Assembly: GCA_020137815.1 (NCBI GenBank)
Contig: CM035362.1
Span: 5,695,715-5,759,714 of the forward strand
Source: Hormiphora californensis
Taxonomy: Eukaryota > Ctenophora > Tentaculata > Cydippida > Pleurobrachiidae
Direction: 5' to 3'
DNA: 64,000 nucleotides
Both the position numbers and the translations under genes were made by a program. The notes below the pieces were generated by a model, which saw nothing but the letters and a program-made list of their open reading frames with translations, was not told the DNA's origin and made no database searches. Positions 11,571 to 24,694 of this stretch are shown piece after piece. The stretch's first letter is position 1. Each line of letters opens with the position of its first letter.

Positions 11571-13875
11571 GGTTGCACTAAGTCAAGATCAACTTTGAAA
11601 TGGCCTGGCCTCCAAATGCAAAATTTGTGATAATATTGTACAACTTGAACAATTTCAACAAGGTCGTCAGTCAGTTAGTACCGTAACAAGGGCACCCATG
11701 ATACAGTGCGGTGCTGAATGGCTGGTTGCACCCTCAGCGGCATCATAATGATTGGAGTGGGGCCACTGGGGCACTTCCAAGATGGCATTTAGGTGTTTTG
11801 AATCAAATTAAGCTAATAGAACGAAAGTTTCGACACACAAATGTCCAGTCAGATCAGTGTCCAATCGTTCAATAACAATTATTGGGTACACCCGGTCTGA
11901 AATATGATCGTAGCTAGGTCAGTGCTCTGATAGCTCAGCCCACTCCGACGGTGCAACCTGCAACCAGCCCTTCAAGGTTGGCACAGCACAGTTGTTATAT
12001 GTACAGTGTACATATTACAACAGCTGTACTGTGCATTGTACACATTAGGGAACAAGTAAGGTTGAGATAGCGAAATAAAAGGCACATGGTATACCCCTTG
12101 ATTACAGAACAGAATAGGAAATAGAAGTTCCACCGATATAACGAAAATACAGGAATGGGAGCCATTTAAAGATTGAAGTGATTGAAGCAAATATATTTAT
12201 AAACCCTGTCAGGGAATTGCCTGACCATATATGGTCAGTCAATTCCCTGACAGGGTTTATCACATGATGGCGTGGGGGTGACAGATATATAGTAACTTGT
12301 TTTGTTCAAACTTTTTTGAACAAGGCAAATAGGAACGCTGATCAACAACAACAAAAAAACTGAATATTCAATATTAACCTTTTTTTTCCTTTTTTTTTCG
12401 GCCGTCAGCGCGAAATAAAAAGTTAATATTCAGTGATCTTTAAACTTATGCCAGAATAATTAAATATGATGTTAGAGAGAGAGTTAGATAAGATATGTAT
12501 TATGCGTGTAGTAGACGTGACCGGGTATCAGGAGAGAGAGAGAGAGGCTGTACTGGGATTATTAATAGAGAGAGAATGCGCGGCAAAAATATATCGCTAG
12601 CGCGCAACATTCTCCTCAGAAGGATGTCGCAGCGCCCTACAACTAAAATGTAGTGCCCAAACATAGGAAGGAAAGCACGTACACACAGATAAAACACAAA
12701 ACTACACACGCTATCAGGACTGTGAAATCGAAGCTTACATGGTTGACCAGGCTTAGGATATAGTAAAGCAAAGTCTTATAAGTAGGTCTTAATTAATTGT
12801 AGTTGGAATTATAATTAATTATTTGTAATTATCGACTAATTACGTACTAGATCTATTGAAATAACAATAATACAAGCTAGAACGGGAAAGGAGAGATTAT
12901 AGTTAGGGAGGGAAAACAGGGAGGGAGCCCGGAGCCGGACAGCGAGAGGAATTGGAGAGAGAAGTGAGTGAGAGAAAGAAAGATGCAGAAATAGAGATAG
13001 AGACAGAGAGGCCAGAGGGGATTAGATTTAAAAAAAAAACTTTGCACAATAAAATTATGTAAAACTAGATAAATGGATAATATAGAGCGTATGCAACAAA
13101 TAAACCATCTTTATTCTAGTGGGTTTGGGATTTCTCGCGGTGGTGGGAGAGAGTTAGTTTCAGACATTGAAAACAAGGGAAACAAAGAATTCCCACTGAA
13201 TTGTACCACGGGCGGAGTTGCCTCATCTTTGTTTTAAACATTATGCAACACTCGATCGTCGTCATGTCACACTAATCTAAACACATGTGTCACCTAATCC
13301 TAACACTAGTCTAAACTAGTCTAAACTAGTCTAAACAATTACGGGTTAAGAATTTTAACACCATAATACCCTAACCAATGTGACGTGGAGTGATAATAAT
13401 AGAGGTCGGCTGTCGATCTATGAAGGGGCAGCATAGTGGGCGGAATGATGGGAGGTGCAAAACACACACACACACACACACCCTAACCAATACCATCAGG
13501 ACCATTGGTACGGTATCGAAAATTTCTAATTCTGTGTGGTATCCGGTACAATTACATGTATACTTGTATACTCACACAACCGCAAATTATTTCATACCAG
13601 GGCCAATTAAATTATGTGTACAAGTACTCACCAGATCTGCTGCAATATAACAATCATACAAGCTAGAATGGGAAAGGAGGGGTTAAAAGATTAGTTATAG
13701 AGGGAAAACAGCGAGGGAAAAACAGGGAGGGAGCTGGACAGGGGGAGAAATTGGAGATTGGGAAAGGAGGGGTTAACTGATATGAATTGATAATACAAAT
13801 AATGTATCGCTTAATTGACTATTCTTGAGTCTCATGATCGATAATAGTTCTTGTGTTTATTGGACAAGTTAGACT
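11571..13875. other. No gene seen upstream of the bHLH-PAS array
   Basis: AT-rich sequence with a 62-bp palindrome, a short GA tract at 12530, a (CA)n at 13462-13482 and tandem CTAAACTAGT at 13310-13335. Confidence 0.45.
12199..12260. repeat. 62-bp palindrome centred on CCATATATGG
   Basis: ATAAACCCTGTCAGGGAATT is mirrored almost perfectly; the centre is a CArG-type sequence. Confidence 0.6.
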
Positions 13876-14036
13876 CGCTGGATATTATTGGATGAAACCA
13901 GATATTTCGGTGTTTAACACAGTAGCTAAAATTAATTAGCCCAAACTGTTAAACACTACTTTAAACAAATTAATTTGAGTTACTGATGATGGTGTTAAAC
14001 ACCGAAATATCTGGTTTCATCCAATAATATCCAGCG
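13876..14036. mobile_element. 161-bp MITE with 45-bp perfect inverted ends
   Basis: CGCTGGATATTATTGGATGA through GGTGTTTAACAC is repeated in inverted form at the right end without visible mismatch, suggesting a young insertion. Confidence 0.75.
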
Positions 14037-14213
14037 AATTTATAATAATAAAGGTCTTTGTAAATCTCAATAACATGGGAATGAAATGAAAGGGGGTAAC
14101 AAGGAATGCTATAAAATCACATTTTTTGTACAGTTCAGTCATTATCCCGAATAAGGCAACATACAATATATTATTGGCCGTGATTCTAGGTTGGCAGTCG
14201 GTACGGTGGATAT

Positions 14214-14318
14214 CAGGAACCGACCAAATCAGGAAATGCTGGCCCCTGATTGGCTGATAACCAGTCACGTGACCTAAATAACGAGTTCTGATTGGTTGTT
14301 TACTTGTTTCGGTCGGTA
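14214..14318. mobile_element. hAT-like MITE with a longer flank duplication
   Basis: Left end CAGGAACCGACC; the right end merges into GGTCGGTACGGTGG. The block GGTACGGTGGATAT is present on both sides. Confidence 0.8.
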
Positions 14319-14465
14319 CGGTGGATATAATAGTCGTGTCCTCAAGATGCAGGCAGAGTCAAAAGACTGTCATATTTGAAAGCATAAACGACTTAATGAA
14401 TTAAAAGTAACAAATAAGGCTTTGTCAACTGTCAAATGGCGCAAGTGTGCTTCGAAGAGATAGAG

Positions 14466-14606
<141 letters not shown>

Positions 14607-15298
14607 GAATGACTTGTCGGTCGATGCGGGTGGTCTCTCTGACGTTAATAGTTACCTAGTTTTACAATTTGCAATTCCCCTGCTTTTATACGTACTATGG
14701 TGGTTATGTTAATGGCCACCCCTGGCCCTCATATATTTTAACTGTTTTGTGTAATTGTCTTCTTTTTTCTACTTCTTAAAGGTTGACAAGATTCCTAAAA
14801 CTTTTCTTCTATCTTATTTTTTCGGATTTTTCAGGAGTTTTAAGCATTTTTTGAGATTTTTTGTCGTGTAGAAAAATATTCAAAACAGGGCGCTTTCCAG
14901 CGCCACGCCACACTTGTTTAAACATTTGGCTGCTGAAAAAGTAAAGCGTGGCTGAAATCTACACTGGAAGAAAACTTTTCGGCTATCATATTTTTTCGAT
15001 TTATCATTAATGTTAAGCATTTTTTCAGAATTTTTTATCGGCTAGAAATATGTGCTACATAGTATAGGGGGTTTACTTGTTATCGGGATTATATGTTCCT
15101 AACCCCCCTTCTAACCCCCTTTGTATTTTCATATACGGTATCCCGAAATAAGTGGTGCAGTGGTGCTGGTTACGATGACTCATCTTCCTCCCTGACGTCA
15201 ACTGGCCTGCCTTCTTTGTTATGACTTCTCTAGGAGGAGTAGGCAGCACGAGAGAGAGAGGGTTGACGTTGCATAACAAGGGTTGTTATGTCTATACT

Positions 15299-15442
15299 CC
15301 ATTTTTTTTCAACTGTTCACCCCCCAAAGTCGTGCACGGAATTGTTTTGCGCGTTTATCACATGTTAACGTGTAGCGCGCGCAGCGTAAATTAAAATATC
15401 GCACGCACACGAGTTGAGGGGTGAACAGTTGAATAAAAATGG
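15299..15442. mobile_element. MITE with CAACTGTTCACCCC ends (free-standing copy)
   Basis: Longer inverted ends here (CCATTTTT...CAACTGTTCACC) and the same CpG-rich middle as 32473-32605. Confidence 0.7.
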
Positions 15443-15667
15443 ACTTTACAGACGTGGCGATAGAATGGGAAGAGACACATGCTTGACCGCGACCAGTCCT
15501 GTGCTGATCAAGGAGGTGTCAGGTGTCTTCCATAATTATTCGGGACGATCATGGTCGTCCAGAGAGTATATTTAGGAGGAGCTAAAACTGAATGAGACAC
15601 TTCTTGTCGGTTGTCCAACCGCCTAGCAACCAATCGATCAGCTGCAACAAACCGACCACCAACCAAC

Positions 15668-16730
15668 CCCACCTGCTTCTACCTGCTGATCTACTCTACC
15701 TGCTGATCTACTCTACCTGCTGATATATTATACCTGCTGATTTACTCTACCTGCTGATATATTATACCTGCTGATTTACTCTACCCGCTGATCTACCATA
15801 CCTGCTGATTTACTCTACCTGCTGATTTACTCTACCTGCTGATTTACTCTACCCGCTGATCTACTCTACCTGCTGATCTACTCTACCTGCTGGTCTACTC
15901 TACCTGCTGGTCTACTGCTGATTTACTATACCTGCTGATTTACTATACCTGCTGATTTACTCTACCTGCTGATCTACTATACCTGCTGATTTACTCTACC
16001 TGCTGATCTACCATACCTGCTGATTTACTCTACCTGCTGATTTACTCTACCTGCTGATTTACTCTACCCGCTGATCTACTCTACCTGCTGATCTACTCTA
16101 CCTGCTGGTCTACTCTACCTGCTGGTCTACTCTACCTGCTGCTTTACTATACCTGCTGATCTACTCTACCTGCTGATTTACTCTACCTGCTGATTTACTA
16201 TACCTGCTGATCTACTATACCTGCTGATTTACTATACCTGCTGATTTACTCTATCTGCTGATCTACTCTACTTGCTGATCTACTATACCTGCTGATCTAC
16301 TAGACCTGCTGACCTACTCTACCTGCTTCTACCTGCTGATCTACTCTACCTGCTGATTTACTATACCTGCTGATCTATTCTACCTGCTGATTTACTATAC
16401 CTGCTGATCTATTCTACCTGCTGATTTACTGCTGATCTACTCTACCTGCTGATTTACTCTACCTGCTGATCTACTATACCTGCTGATCTACTGCTGATTT
16501 ACTATACCTGCTGATTTACTATACCTGATTTACTATACCTGCTGATTTACTATACCTGCTGATTTACTATACCTGCTGATCTACTCTACCTGCTGATCTA
16601 CTCTACCTGCTGATTTACTCTACCTGCTGATCTACTCTACCTGCTGATTTACTATACCTGCTGATTTATTATACCTGCTGATTTACTATACCTGCTGATT
16701 TACTATACCTGATTTACTATACCTGCTGCG
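15668..16730. repeat. 17-bp minisatellite, about 1.06 kb
   Basis: Units ACCTGCTGATYTACTMT in roughly 60 copies with shared variants, showing higher-order shuffling of T/C at two positions. Confidence 0.92.
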
Positions 16731-18690
16731 GTGATGAACTACTCGTACACTCGGAGCAACCCAACCCTTGGTATGTAGAGTTTGTACTTTGTAGATATAT
16801 GAGGTACTAGGTAGAATATGAGTGATAAGAGCAGATATGATTAACCGATTGTCGTGACATTAGAAGTGGTTTATTACCGTTCTGACCCCTTTAACGGGGG
16901 ACTAATTAATGCATTCTGAACTAGTACCATAAGAGCTAGGAAGCCAACTGTCGGCTTGAGGGGGTAGAGTACGTGCTGAGACACGTGCAGTTAGCCTTAT
17001 AACTGAAACACCTCTTTCAGGCAGCTGGAACCTCTGTTGGAGGCTATGCCTAGAAGCATCCACCCCTTCCACTGTTGAGGCGCAGACCCAGATCTCCGAC
17101 ACCCCGCCAAGGACGAGGACGAGGACCTGGGACACGAGCCACCTGTCTCCAACCTACGACCCGGCTCACCCCACCTGTCAATGCGACGGGTGGGGGAGCG
17201 GGAGACGGGGGAGGAGACCCCACCAGCGATCACCTGCACCCCGAGCACATCTGAACACGAGGAGGAGACCGGTCGGTAACTCCTCCGACTCCTGATCCTG
17301 ACCCATCCCCAGTGAAGGTGCAGGAGTACCCTTCGCTGGGGATGGTGGTTAGGAAAAGGCCGGCCCCGCCCCCTGAGTATGTCAGGGTGGTGGAGGCGAC
17401 CCCAACCGTGATATGGAGCCGATAGTAGGATATCTATGAACCGTCTTGACCCAGGGTCTTACAGGAGAGTTCAGAGGGACAATTATACAACAAACAGTTA
17501 TCTGATCACCCAACTGTCAGAGGAGAGTTCAGAGTGTCGGGGTTATGACTACGTGTGATGAACATGGACATTATATGTGTTAGGGTTAGGGAACGGTCAC
17601 AGGACCGTCTCCCTTGAGTTATATTAGTGGTAGCGTTTATTATGGATTACGATAGTTTCTATTCTACTTTTGTCTTTGTATATAGTTTGTCGTATTCGTA
17701 CCACATTTTACCCTAAAATGGTTCATATCGGTCATGGTCGGTCACGGTGGTCACAACTTCAATAACATACTGATAAAATTTATCATTAAAGTCCGTTTCA
17801 AGCGACTTGACCCCTAATTCTTGGAATTTGGCGCATTGTGCACGTATTTACAAAGGGGAAATCCTGAATTTCCAGGAATCTCAGGTCAAGTCGTTTGAAA
17901 CGCACTTTAATGAGAGGCACAATTTAAAAATTGATACCGTAATATCTCTGGTTCCTGATGAGATACAGAAACCGTTTTGCCTTTTGATAGCGTTGGTAAG
18001 GTCTTATTAAGACCAATCCAACGCAACCAACTACCAAGATCATGCCGTTAAAATTTGAGGAACCGGAAACGTGAATTTCGATTTGGAGACGCTAGTGAGT
18101 GTGCCCAGTAAACCCATTGGGTATGATATCCCCTCTTCTTCTATCCCTCCTTCAGCCTGCGCTGTCCTCTCTCAGCATCCAAAAAGCATGCATTGTTAGT
18201 TTTGGACGGTTTGTTGGTTAGCAGCAGTTTTTCGTTTTTTTTTGTTCGGGATTTGAACCGTTGTGGTCATATCTTATTAGGTTGCTTGTGTTTTATTGTT
18301 TGTCCATAGTTTGTCAGTAAGTGAAAAATAAGTAAAAAGTAAGTAAAAATAAGTAAAGAAGGAGTTTCTTCTGTTGTCTGCTCTGGTGGTACATGATATA
18401 CCTAACACAATGGGGGAGAGTTGTAAAAGGATGGAGAGGGAAAGAGGGGGTTTATTATAGGGGCCAGGGGGTTAGTGGTTACTAGGGGGTTACTAGGGGG
18501 TTACTAGGGAGGAGTTACTAGGGAGGGGTTACTGGGGAGGGGCTACTAGGAGGAAGTTAGTAGGAGGGTCTAATATACCAAAAGGGGTAATTTTGGAGCT
18601 ACAAAAAAACAATGAAACAACTCGATCCCTGAAAAAGTAAATTTAAACCATTACAAATCTCCCTCTTTATAAACGTTTTTTAAGTTTTCT
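16731..18690. other. No gene recognised; one GC-rich block
   Basis: 17080-17420 is clearly GC-richer and has a short Pro-rich open frame ending at 17423 (VVRKRPAPPPEYVRVVEA). I cannot assign it; it may be a retroelement relic. A MITE follows at 17786. Confidence 0.35.
17786..17911. mobile_element. MITE with TAAAGTCCGTTTCAAGCGAC ends
   Basis: Inverted ends of about 26 bp enclose a 125-bp element. The same element at 32426-32674 is interrupted by another MITE, so this is the uninterrupted form. Confidence 0.75.
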
Positions 18691-18691
18691 C

Positions 18692-18916
18692 CACTCACTC
18701 ACTCACTCACTCACTCACTCACTCACTCACTCACTCACTCACTCACTCACTCACTCACTCACTCACTCACTCACTCACTCACTCACTCACTCACTCACTC
18801 ACTCACTCACTCACTCACTCACTCACTCACTCACTCAATCACTCACTCACTCACTCACTCACTCACTCACTCACTCACTCACTCACTCACTCACTCACTC
18901 ACTCACTCACTCACTC
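18692..18916. repeat. (CTCA)n microsatellite
   Basis: About 56 tetranucleotide units with a single CAATCACT interruption near 18835. Confidence 0.95.
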
Positions 18917-19053
18917 TACACTCACCTCTATCACATATGTATTAACATAACTCGAGTAGGCATTCAAATAATATAACGAAACTCATGGAACGGACGCCTA
19001 GAAAACATTTTCTTCTAGACCGATACATTTCGATCGAGGAATGATATTATATC

Positions 19054-19159
19054 CAAGAACCGACCGAAACAAGTAAACCAATCAGAACTCGTTATTTAGG
19101 TCACGTGACTGGTTATCAGCCAATCAGGGACCAGTATTTCCTGATTCGGTTGGTTCCTG
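19054..19159. mobile_element. hAT-like MITE
   Basis: Full copy with flanks ATTATATC and ATTATATA. Confidence 0.88.
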
Positions 19160-19311
19160 ATTATATATCCGTGCCACAAGTAATCGCTAAAAGTGTATTT
19201 ACGACTATTTATAAGAGATTTCTAAAAAGCATTTCTTGCTATAATACACAGCTGTAGTTGATAAAATTAATCACGAGTTTTCTTCTCATTACATATAAAA
19301 TCCCGGTAGAA

Positions 19312-19510
19312 AATATAAAGTTAAAACTTATATAATATCGTGTCAATAGAAAAATATAAAGCTAACTTATATAATATCGTGTCAATAGAAAAATATAAAG
19401 CTAACTTATATCGTGTCAATAGAAAAATATAAAGCTAACTTATATAATATCGTGTCAATAGAAAAATATAAAGCTAACTTATATAATATCGTGTCAATAG
19501 AAAAATAAAG
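19312..19510. repeat. 37-44-bp minisatellite past the GPR180-like stop
   Basis: Five copies of AATATCGTGTCAATAGAAAA plus ATATAAAGCTAACTTAT. Confidence 0.85.
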
Positions 19511-19541
19511 AACCAGATTATATCAGGTGTAGATAGAAAAA

Positions 19542-19547
19542 TTTATT
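19542..19547 (-). terminator. Possible poly(A) signal of the GPR180-like gene
   Basis: AATAAA on the minus strand about 257 bases past the stop at 19804, just outside a 37-44-bp tandem repeat. Other signals in this AT-rich region are possible. Confidence 0.3.
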
Positions 19548-19803
19548 CTTAAAAAATCGTCAGGGGGTTGAAAATGTATAAAAGAAGAAAAAATCCTATA
19601 AATTACTTCGCTAGTATAACTTCAAAGTAAACCTATTACCACAACTCTACCCTTTCCAGATTGTAATAATACTGCACTTCACAGTACATACATGATATCT
19701 ACCCAAAATAATCATCAAATCTACCCAAATACATTAAATCTCCTAGAAATATATAATAACACCTACTACCAAGTTATAAACCTACTATTTCCCAATTTCC
19801 TCT

Positions 19804-21824
19804 CTAATGTCTTTTCGTCAGCTTATTGTTATCCATATACCCGCCAAACATTGGAGAACTAGCCTGCTGCTGTTGCTCTCCCTTGGCAGCGAAGGTCCTC
19901 TCAGCGAAGGGCAGGGAGGTAGCTGAGAGTGAGGAGACCTCCCAAAAGAGACTTCGTCTGATAAACAGGTTGGCCATCTGACCGAGGGCGCAGCATCGGA
20001 GGAATTGGCTGAGAGCCAGGAACACTTTGAGGCGGTTGTGTTCCGCCATGAACAGGACGATTAGTTGGGTGATTGGGTAGGAGAGGAACCACAGTAGAAT
20101 TATCTGAGGGGGAGAGAGAGAGAGATGAGGTTAATAATGAGACAGGATATACATTCATTGTGGTATGTAGTAGGGTGGTTCCCTTCGTGGGGTGACGCTG
20201 CTATCGGTGGTAGCCTACCACCGTACTAACTACTACCACTAGGGAGAAGAGGTGAAATCCAGGATATGGTTGAAATTTTTTAGGGCTGCACCCGCCCCCC
20301 CCCTCCTTAACTTAATGTATGTACAACGCCGGACTCCCCCCCTGATTTAACAGGGGCTGCTCAAAGTAAGGGTTATCTGGTCCGAGCAAAAATAGAACTA
20401 TCAGAGAGGTGTATATCAGGAACCGACCGAAACAAGTAAACAACCAATCAGAACTCGTTATTTAGGTCACGTGAATGGTTATCAGCCAATCAGGGACCAG
20501 TATTTCCGGATTCGGTCGGTTCTTGGTGTATATCATAGGGAAATATATTAATAGAATACTCTCACACGAAGGGTAAAGCCGTAAAAAGGGGGGATTAAAG
20601 GCTCTAGGGTGGGGGTTAAAATTAGCAGACACCCCACGGTGACCCCCCCCCCCCCCCCCCCCCCGATGGTGATCTCAGTTCTCACAGCGTACTGCAGTTT
20701 TTTATATGAACAACTGTGACTGAGAGCTGGCATAGTTCAGCAATTCTAATTTCTAGGAACTTGTAATACCAAGAATTGCAGTCAAACCTAATAAGGGATA
20801 ATCACCAGTTTGTATTGTAAAACATGGGGACCGGTCCAGCTTCAGGTTTTACTTCCAATATCAGATCTAAATGACAAAGCTTAAACTAGAATTGAGTACC
20901 AGTACCAGTACCACATTTAGATCCAGTCTGCGTTAGATTTTGAATTTAAATTCTAAAGGACGTTTTTGTCAATCTAGATGAGCAAAAGAAATTACTTTTT
21001 AACATTCAAATCTCTCTTTCTAAATCCCACAACTGTCATTACCATAACAGCATGGCCTTTATCATTGAGCTGGGACTACCGAGTACCGACGACCGAGAAA
21101 ATTTCTAAAAATTTCTAAAAATAATGTTACCAGTTCAATTTCAGGGTTTACTTCCAATCTCAAAACTAGCACTGCGTCCCAGTACCAGTATTAGACATTT
21201 AGACTGTCTGCGTTAGATTTATAAACAGGTTCAGATCGCCCAAAACATACAAACATGTATGTATTAAGAGACAGTTCACATCAGCCCTGTACTAAATTTG
21301 TAACACGACGCATTCTAAATAAGAAGTGGTGTGTAAAGTAAACAAACACACACGGACCTGTGTGATATATACCACTACGATATAATGAGCCCAGTATGAC
21401 CCCAGCAAGAACCGACCGAAACAAGTAAACAACCAATCAGAACTCGTTATTTAGCTCACGTGACTGGTTATCAGCCAATCAGGGACCAGTATTTCATATA
21501 CCACTACGATATGACCCCAGTATGACCCTAGAGTGTAGATAAATAAACTTCTGGTCCAGCCACGAGATAACCACTCTAACTTTCGAGATTTTTGAGATTC
21601 CTTTTTTTACAAAAAAAGATTTATCAGATTTATGAGGCACCGTTGCCTCATGATTTTCGTTGCCTGGCAACGAGGGGTGACTTTGTAACCAACCCCAAGT
21701 TTGAGATTTACAAAAGTATGTCATTTACGAAAGAAGAGCTATCCGGTTTACAAGTTTTGGTTTGGTTGTCATTATACCAAATAGGGAGCAAAGCTACTGA
21801 GTGCAAATATACTGAGACAGAGGG

Positions 21825-21882
<58 letters not shown>

Positions 21883-23154
21883 TAAAGAGAGAAATTGAGA
21901 GGTCTAAGATAGAGAGGTAGAGACTAGAGAGAGAACCTTTTGGCTATTAAAAAGCTTCTAAGGATCACAAATTCTAAGTAATAGTGAGGTTAGAATTGTG
22001 AACATTTGTAAACTTGTTGATCTATGGGTGGATGGCGAGAAACAAACTCAGGAACCGACCGATCAGGAAATACTGGTCCCTGATTGGCTGATAACCAGTC
22101 ACGTGATCTAAATAACGAGTTCTGATTGGTTGTTTACTAGTGTATTGGCTGATAACCAATCACGTGATCTAAATAACGAGTTCTGATTGGTTGTTTACTA
22201 GTGTACATCCACTTTCGCTAACCCATCTAATAAGAACAATTGTTTTTAGGTCTCTGATAATTTCACTCACCCACGCAAAAGAAGCATAGAAGTCCTGACG
22301 AAGGGCACTCCGATCGTCTCTGTATGTCCCAGCAAGAACCGCCAAGAACATTGCTCCCTCAACCACCTGAATAAACATACTTTGGAGTCTCAACATTCAA
22401 TTAATAAATTTAATTAATTACTGCTACATCGTGTACAGGCTATTGAATCTTTTCTGTATAATTTATCGGGAGAAGGATCGCCCAAACTCTGCATGTAACA
22501 TAAGGCTGATCGAATAACAAATCTCGGTTGGCATAGTATATACCTAACATTCAAATAATGTGCAGGTCGGAAGAAGCTCGACACACGAAATAAAGAATGT
22601 AATAAAATATATATAATCAAAATATTTATGTAACATCATGTTATTATAATATCATATTTTACTAATATATGATACGTGTCACACACTCACCCACACTAAT
22701 CCAAGTAGAAGTTCACTTGGAGCACTCAGGGTGTAATAAGAGGGCTATTGGAGTCCAGAGTTTGGGTATAAAAGTGTAGAATGGTGTGGAGAATACCGAC
22801 ACCAGCTACACCCCTACATACCTGGGGAGAGAGAGTGGTTACTATGGGGTTAGTGGTTACTAGGGGGTTACTATGGAGTGGTTACTAGGGGGTTAGTGGT
22901 TACTATGGAGTGGTTACTATGGAGTGGTTACTAGGGGGAGAATACCAATACCAGCTACACCCCTGCATACCTAGGGAGTGAGAGGGGTTACTATGGGGTT
23001 AGTGGTTACTAGGGGGAGAATACCAACACCAGCTACACCCCTACATACCTGGGGAGTGAAAGGGGTTACTATGGGGTTAGTGGTTACTAGGGGGTTACTA
23101 TGTAGTGGTTACTAGGGGGAGAATACCAATACTAGCTACACCCCTACATACCTA

Positions 23155-23192
<38 letters not shown>

Positions 23193-24063
23193 GAGGGGTT
23201 ACTATGGGGTTAGTGGTTACTATGGGGTTACTATGCCCTATGGGGTTACTAGAATTGGGTTACTATGAATTAGGATACCACCTATAACAGAAGAAGAAAT
23301 AAGACACTCCGTCGACACGTTAGTCGTTATCTATGTTATCATTAAATAATCTCAGGTTACACATTCCCAGCTGGTATCCCGTTTTGGCTAGTCAAACAAG
23401 TGTTTGATGGTCTAAGGTCTTACCAGTTCTGAGCGAATCAGGAAATACTGGTCCCTGATTGGCTGATAACCAGTCACGTGACCTAAATAACGAGCTCTGA
23501 TTGGTTGTTTACTTGTTTGGTGGTCTAAGGTCTTACCAGTTCTGAGCGGCTAGTTGAGATTCTAGTGGTTACTAGGGGGTTAGTGGTTACTAGGGGGTTA
23601 CTATGGAGGGGTTACTAGGGGGAGAATACCAACACTAAGGTCTTACCAGTTCTGAGCGGCTTGTTGAGATTCTCTTGCAGCTGCCTAGCGTCCACCCAAG
23701 CACAATGTCCAACACTAGAGCTGAGAGAAAGTGTGTATTACAACTATTGTTAAATGTGTTCACGCTATTCACAACTATTATTACTGCACTCAAAAACAGT
23801 CCCAGTTCCCCAGGATCCGATATAGCTCACCATTATGTCACCATTTGTCACCATGATACCCCCCCCCCATCCGATATAGCTCACCTATCATAGTTAGGTC
23901 CGCCCCAAGGGAGATAGGGGTGGTGAGGGAATTTAGGAAGGGGGTCCCCCACCCTGAGGATTCGTATGTGATCCAATGGATGGCCGGCAGCACAATTGAT
24001 CCTCCTTGAAGAGCGGTACAAGCCAGAAACAACTGCAGAGAGAAATGTCGGGATTCTGTATGT

Positions 24064-24095
<32 letters not shown>

Positions 24096-24602
24096 CCGAG
24101 ACGACGAGATGGCAGAGAGGCGACCTGGTTCGCGGATGGCGAGAGCCGGATCTAGCGTCGAGGTGTCTCTCTCTGCTGCACGCCTCTTCCTCGCTCGCCT
24201 AGCTCCCGCGCTCTCTCTGCCTCGGCCGTCTCTCTCATCCTCGCGCCGTCACCTCACTGACCTTCCCTACTCATCACTTGCTCCATCGTTACTAAGCTGA
24301 TCCTCTGCTCGAGCGACGTCTACCTCTCTACTCTCTGCCTCTCGCTCAGCTCCTCAGTCCCGTCTGCTCGGTGGCAGCTGCGCGGCTCTGCGATCTCGAG
24401 CGTCTGAAAGATTAGAACTGCAGGCGAGTTTCGGGATTCTGTATGTGATTGAAAATGTCAAAACAGTATGGGGTATGTCAAAACAATATATATTATCATG
24501 AATACGATCGTACGCGTACGATCTCTATTATAATATTGTTTTGACGTTTACAGTTGCCACGGAAGTCTCTCTCGTTTCGGAAAGTTGAGAGAGAGAGAAA
24601 GT

Positions 24603-24694
<92 letters not shown>

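Noticed and set aside
11912-11985. TAGCTCAG tRNA-like start
   Set aside because: No B-box and no cloverleaf pairing.
17080-17423. GC-rich Pro-rich frame as a gene
   Set aside because: Short, stops upstream, no clear splice sites or family motif.
15480-17700. Possible LTR retrotransposon around the 17-bp minisatellite
   Set aside because: A TATA-like sequence and a GC-rich block are present, but no paired LTRs, primer site or pol frame.
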